NCBI GenBank assembly: GCA_003221985.1 | Contig: QHUQ01000200.1 | Location: 1 to 8,107 of the forward strand | DNA: 8,107 nucleotides | Source of the DNA: Gemmatimonadota bacterium | Lineage (GTDB): Bacteria > Gemmatimonadota > Gemmatimonadetes > Gemmatimonadales > GWC2-71-9 | Direction of reading: 5' to 3' | Shown: in pieces, positions 5,387 to 8,107 of the stretch | Layout: every line of letters starts with the position of its first letter | Numbering within the stretch: position 1 is the stretch's first letter | Position numbers and translations under genes: made by a program | The notes under the pieces: generated by a model | The model's input: the letters and a program-made list of their open reading frames with translations, nothing else | Told to the model about the DNA's origin: nothing | Database searches by the model: none

Positions 5387-5965
5387 ATGCGATCGTATCG
5401 TCTTGCCGCGGCCGCACTGCTCTTTGCCTGCGGCCCGGTGCTGCTCCCCGCACAAAGCTTTTCGCTCGGAGGTGGCGGCGTCTACGCGTCGTTGAACGGC
5501 TCGGATTTCGATGGGTTCGGCTCGGGACTAGGGGTCGACGCGCAGTTCCGCTACCACGCCCGGGGCGGGGTCTCGATTGGCGGGGGCGTGCAGTACACCA
5601 GTCATGATATTACCGGGGTCGACCCGAACCTTGGTGTCCGGGCCTTCTTTGCGGATGTGCGGTATTCGTTCGAACGCGCGTCCTCACCCTCCATCACGCC
5701 CTACATCGGCGCCCGGGCGGCACTGGCGCACTACGGCGTCTCGCAAGGTGGAAACTCGGCGACCGCCAATGGCACGGCGTTCGGGCCCGCCGGAGGCATG
5801 CTCATTCGCCTGGCGCCGACGACGCAATTGGATGTGGGTCTCGTTTGGTACTCCGTCCACTTTGGTAATTTCTCCGCCAACGGCGTCGAGCAAGCCGATA
5901 CCAAGTCGAGTGGCTCGTCCCTGGCACTGCGTGCGGGAGTGGTATTCGGGTTTGGGAAGAAATGA
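5387..5965 (+). CDS. Small secreted outer-membrane beta-barrel protein
   Basis: The 192-residue protein has a signal peptide (MRSYRLAAAALLFACGPVLLPAQ, cleavage expected around residue 21-23) followed by a Gly- and aromatic-rich mature part. The alternating strands, such as FSLGGGGVYASL, GVDAQFRYHA, VSIGGGVQYTS, RAFFADVRYSF, ITPYIGARAALAHYG, TQLDVGLVWYSVHFG and SLALRAGVVFGFG, are typical of eight-stranded OmpA/OmpW/opacity-type barrels. The mature length of about 170 residues fits one small barrel with no periplasmic domain. Role and ligand are unknown. It begins 53 nt after the citrate synthase stop and has its own strong ribosome binding site, so it may be expressed independently. Confidence 0.8.
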   Translation: MRSYRLAAAALLFACGPVLLPAQSFSLGGGGVYASLNGSDFDGFGSGLGVDAQFRYHARGGVSIGGGVQYTSHDITGVDPNLGVRAFFADVRYSFERASSPSITPYIGARAALAHYGVSQGGNSATANGTAFGPAGGMLIRLAPTTQLDVGLVWYSVHFGNFSANGVEQADTKSSGSSLALRAGVVFGFGKK

Positions 5966-6073
5966 TCGTCTTGACGCAATGACGAGCCTCTGACCCCTCC
6001 GCCGCCACCACGCCGAGGGCGATCGCAGCTTCCCTCGCTCGTCGGCCTTGCCGTATTCCTCCTCTTCACTCGG
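5966..6073 (+). other. Gene-free stretch that appears to encode the N-terminus of the next gene
   Basis: From 5975 the frame of the following gene stays open with no ATG, GTG or TTG before 6074. It would encode a Pro/Arg-rich start and a hydrophobic segment (LVGLAVFLLF). An ATG at 5979, in another frame, reads MTSL then TGA at 5991-5993. A one-base change near 5988-5992 would join it to the open frame. No terminator or promoter is evident. Confidence 0.45.
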
Positions 6074-6580
6074 GTGCTCAGGGAAATCCTGAGCCCCGAT
6101 GTGTACATCAGGGTTCTCATCGCGTTCGTCGGGCTGGGCATCGTAGCAGGCGCGGTCACGCTGCTATTGAAGCACCTGCTGTGGCGGCGGCTTGCTGAAA
6201 TGCATCCGGAGGATCGTGATGTTCTGCGATCTGAAGAGTCAGAAATCGCCGAGTTCTGGGCGGACCGGCCCCGCGTCGGCGAACGCCACGACTGGACGTG
6301 GCGCATCTACCGCGCGGGTTGGGCCATCATGTCGATCCTCTATCCGCCCATCGCGACGATCTGGATTCGAACCGGCACGCTGTCGATGCAGAGCGAGGTG
6401 ACGGTCGTTGAGATTCTGGCGATGATCGGGGGCGGGGTCAGCTACGTTGTCCTGTCGCGGTGGCGGCTCAAGCATTATCGGTGCAAACGGTGTGGCTCGG
6501 CGACGGTGCGTCTCGAGGGCGAGACTCCGCGGTTCAGCTGCGCGCGCTGCGGCGTCATCTGGAATCTGGGCAATGTTTAA
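6074..6580 (+). CDS. Membrane protein with C-terminal zinc ribbon (start uncertain)
   Basis: The visible product is 168 residues from a GTG at 6074. It has hydrophobic segments at about 12-35, 80-97 and 108-128, a hydrophilic acidic loop at 42-72, and a C-terminal zinc ribbon with C137-x2-C140 and C156-x2-C159 (CKRC...CARC). The four Cys should bind one zinc ion, probably on the cytoplasmic side. I do not recognise the family, and the role is unknown. The GTG start is doubtful: it has no Shine-Dalgarno, and the frame continues open upstream to 5975 with coding-like sequence including one more hydrophobic segment, giving a possible full length near 200 residues. The 3' end overlaps the dehydrogenase start by 8 nt, pointing to translational coupling. 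Confidence 0.65.
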   Translation: MLREILSPDVYIRVLIAFVGLGIVAGAVTLLLKHLLWRRLAEMHPEDRDVLRSEESEIAEFWADRPRVGERHDWTWRIYRAGWAIMSILYPPIATIWIRTGTLSMQSEVTVVEILAMIGGGVSYVVLSRWRLKHYRCKRCGSATVRLEGETPRFSCARCGVIWNLGNV

Positions 6581-7514
6581 GGTCCTCGTCGCCGACGAGA
6601 TCAAGAATCTCGTTGAGCCCGCGCAGCTCACGGACCTCGATATCACATGGTTGGCAGCCGATGAACCCACACCGAAGGGTGATTGGGTCGCACTCGTGCC
6701 GTTATTATCGCGGTGGGTTGGTGGAACCGAGCTCAAAAACCTCCCCAACCTGCGCATCGTCGCCAACGTCGCCGTCGGCTACAACAATGTCGACGTCGTG
6801 GCCGCTGAATTGCGCGGCGTCATAGTCACGAACACGCCCGGTGTTCTCACCGAAGCAACGGCCGATCTGGCGTGGGCACTCATCCTCGCGACGGCGCGGC
6901 GCCTGGTCGAGGGTGCAGATCTGGTGCGGAGCGGTAAATGGACGGGCTGGCATCCGGAGCAGCTGTTGGGCCTCGAGCTCCGCGGCCGTACGCTCGGCCT
7001 GTTCGGCGCGGGCCGCATTGGGCAGGCGGTGGGCCGGCGCGCACCCGCGTTCGGTCTGCGCATCCTCTACTCGGCGCGCAGTCCCAAGCCTGAGTTCGAG
7101 AACGAGACGGGCGCGGCGCGGGTCGACACGAGCCGCCTGCTCGCCGAGAGCGACATCGTGAGCCTGCACGTCCCCTCGAGTCCCGAGACCAAGGGGATCA
7201 TCAACCGTGAGACACTCGCGCGCATGAAGCGGGGCGCGATCCTGATCAACACGTCGCGCGGCGACCTGATCCGCGAAGAGGCGCTCGCGCTGGCGCTCGA
7301 GCAGGGCCACCTCGGCGGGGCCGGTCTGGACGTCTACGCCGAGGAGCCCACGATCCATCCTCGCTTGCTCGCCGCGCCGCGGACAGTGTTGTTGCCGCAC
7401 ATCGGCAGCGCGACCGAGGAGACGCGGCGCAAAATGGCCGCCATTGCGATCGAGAATGTGCAGGCGGTCCTGAACGGGAAACCCCCTTTGACCCCCGTGT
7501 ACAGACAGGTGTAA
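6573..7514 (+). CDS. D-2-hydroxyacid dehydrogenase (glyoxylate/hydroxypyruvate reductase-like)
   Basis: The 313-residue NAD(P)-dependent oxidoreductase belongs to the D-isomer-specific 2-hydroxyacid dehydrogenase family and should interconvert a 2-keto acid and a D-2-hydroxy acid in the cytoplasm. The substrate-domain motif is VANVAVGYNNVDV (63-75). The Rossmann dinucleotide loop is GLFGAGRIGQAVG (142-154), followed by ARS (168-170), where Arg near the end of beta-2 may favour NADP. The catalytic triad is R229 (NTSRGDLI), E258 (DVYAEEP) and H276 (LLPHIGSAT). The length is typical. Best matches by motif are glyoxylate/hydroxypyruvate reductases (GyaR/GhrB-like); phosphoglycerate dehydrogenase is less likely because no ACT domain follows. 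I chose ATG 6573 because it gives the normal MFKVLVADEI beta-strand start. It overlaps the zinc-ribbon gene by 8 nt and precedes pyrR by 14 nt. Confidence 0.9.
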   Translation: MFKVLVADEIKNLVEPAQLTDLDITWLAADEPTPKGDWVALVPLLSRWVGGTELKNLPNLRIVANVAVGYNNVDVVAAELRGVIVTNTPGVLTEATADLAWALILATARRLVEGADLVRSGKWTGWHPEQLLGLELRGRTLGLFGAGRIGQAVGRRAPAFGLRILYSARSPKPEFENETGAARVDTSRLLAESDIVSLHVPSSPETKGIINRETLARMKRGAILINTSRGDLIREEALALALEQGHLGGAGLDVYAEEPTIHPRLLAAPRTVLLPHIGSATEETRRKMAAIAIENVQAVLNGKPPLTPVYRQV

Positions 7515-7528
7515 GTTTCAGCTTCGAG

Positions 7529-8080
7529 ATGCCCCGGCCCCCAAAAGCGGAAGAACGCACCACTCTACTTGACGCCCGCGCGATGTCGCGGGCGTTGCAG
7601 CGTATGGCCGTGGAAATCCTCGAGCTGGCCCACGGCACCGGCGATCTCGTCCTCATCGGCATCCAGCGGCGCGGCGTCGAATTGGCCGAGCGCATCGCCA
7701 AGCTGATCGAGAAAGAGGAAGGCGCCGACGTGCCGCGCGGGGCGCTCGACATCACGCTCTATCGCGACGACCTCGGCGCGGTCGGACCGAAGCCGGTCAT
7801 CGGCGCAACGCATCTCCCCGTCGATCTGACGGATAAGCACGCGGTGATCGTGGACGATGTGCTGTACACCGGCCGTACCGTCCGCGCGGCCCTCGATGAG
7901 CTTGCCGACTTCGGTCGCCCCAAGCGGATCTCCCTCTGCGTGCTCGTCGATCGCGGTGGCCGCGAGCTGCCGATCCAGGCCGATATCGTGGGCAAATCGG
8001 TCAAGACTGCGCCCGGCGAGCGCGTGGACGTGCAGGTCGAGGAGCTGGACGGCCGCGATCAGGTGGATGTGATCCGATGA
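7529..8080 (+). CDS. pyrR: Bifunctional pyr operon regulator / uracil phosphoribosyltransferase PyrR
   Basis: The 183-residue protein matches PyrR closely. In Gram-positive bacteria PyrR binds pyr mRNA in response to UMP and attenuates the operon, and it also converts uracil plus PRPP to UMP. Visible features are LVLIGIQRRGVELAERI (40-56), DITLYRDDL (74-82), the PRPP-binding loop HAVIVDDVLYTGRTVRAAL (104-122) with D109-D110, and the C-terminal VLVDRGGRELPIQADIVGK (138-156). Length is normal. The ATG at 7529 has only a weak GAG just upstream. It sits 14 nt after the dehydrogenase and its stop overlaps the next ATG (ATGA), so there is no leader directly before it where the classic attenuator would lie. 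It may act mainly as UPRTase, or regulate from a site further upstream or downstream. Confidence 0.95.
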   Translation: MPRPPKAEERTTLLDARAMSRALQRMAVEILELAHGTGDLVLIGIQRRGVELAERIAKLIEKEEGADVPRGALDITLYRDDLGAVGPKPVIGATHLPVDLTDKHAVIVDDVLYTGRTVRAALDELADFGRPKRISLCVLVDRGGRELPIQADIVGKSVKTAPGERVDVQVEELDGRDQVDVIR

Positions 8081-8107
8081 CCGCCGCCGCGACGCTCGGC
8101 AAAGATC
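8077..8107 (+). CDS. pyrB: Probable aspartate carbamoyltransferase, first 10 codons (3' end outside window)
   Basis: An ATG at 8077 overlaps the pyrR stop as ATGA and the frame stays open to the window end, encoding MTAAATLGKD. Four-nt overlap with pyrR suggests translational coupling. The identity rests on the common pyrR-pyrB order and on a short polar lead-in that could precede the usual LLGI/DLS start of PyrB. Ten codons carry no diagnostic motif, so the product is inferred from context. Confidence 0.45.
   Translation, partial: MTAAATLGKD

Noticed and set aside
7179..7190. AGTCCCGAGACC, resembling the first ten bases of a PyrR RNA-binding loop
   Set aside because: It diverges at the two G positions that follow, has no matching stem or downstream terminator, and encodes a normal SSPETK stretch of the dehydrogenase 340 nt before pyrR.

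Overview
The window is GC-rich bacterial chromosome, about 65% GC by eye, with tightly packed genes nearly all on the + strand. Secreted proteins start with short leaders ending in a '..AQ' cleavage motif (the M20 peptidase and the small beta-barrel). Together with the gene repertoire, this suggests Gemmatimonadota or a similar Gram-negative soil/sediment lineage. The assignment rests on style only; there is no rRNA or marker gene here to confirm it.

Left part (1-3682): the 3' end of a propionyl-CoA/acetyl-CoA synthetase (PrpE/ACSS3 type); a VanZ-like membrane protein with a proline-rich linker, an extra membrane anchor and a C-terminal domain I do not recognise; a small MmcQ/YjbR-family protein; and a secreted M20-family metallopeptidase. 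All are co-directional.

Middle (about 3671-4172): the only minus-strand gene, a four-helix-bundle protein of the 23S rRNA intervening-sequence (S23/IVP) family. It is poorer in GC (about 55% by hand count). Decamer repeats (GGCGGCGNAG) flank it in inverted orientation, two units on the left and three full units plus partial ones on the right. The left array stops 1 bp short of its stop codon, and the right array runs into the start of the next gene. A perfect 21-bp dyad lies between this gene and the divergent citrate synthase gene. I read the unit as a probable inserted cassette and consider it the most interesting object in the window.

Right part (4173-8107): a citrate/methylcitrate synthase-family enzyme with Glu where the catalytic Asp is expected; a small outer-membrane beta-barrel protein; a membrane protein with a C-terminal zinc ribbon whose 5' end looks frameshifted or misassigned; a D-2-hydroxyacid dehydrogenase; PyrR; and the first ten codons of what is probably pyrB. 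The last four genes overlap or nearly touch (8-nt overlap, 14-nt gap, 4-nt overlap), so they look like one transcription unit entering a pyrimidine operon.

The genes are mostly housekeeping. Propionyl-CoA synthetase and a (methyl)citrate synthase in one window could both serve propionate use, but 3.5 kb of unrelated genes separate them, so this is only a hint. I see no tRNA, rRNA, CRISPR array or transposase gene.
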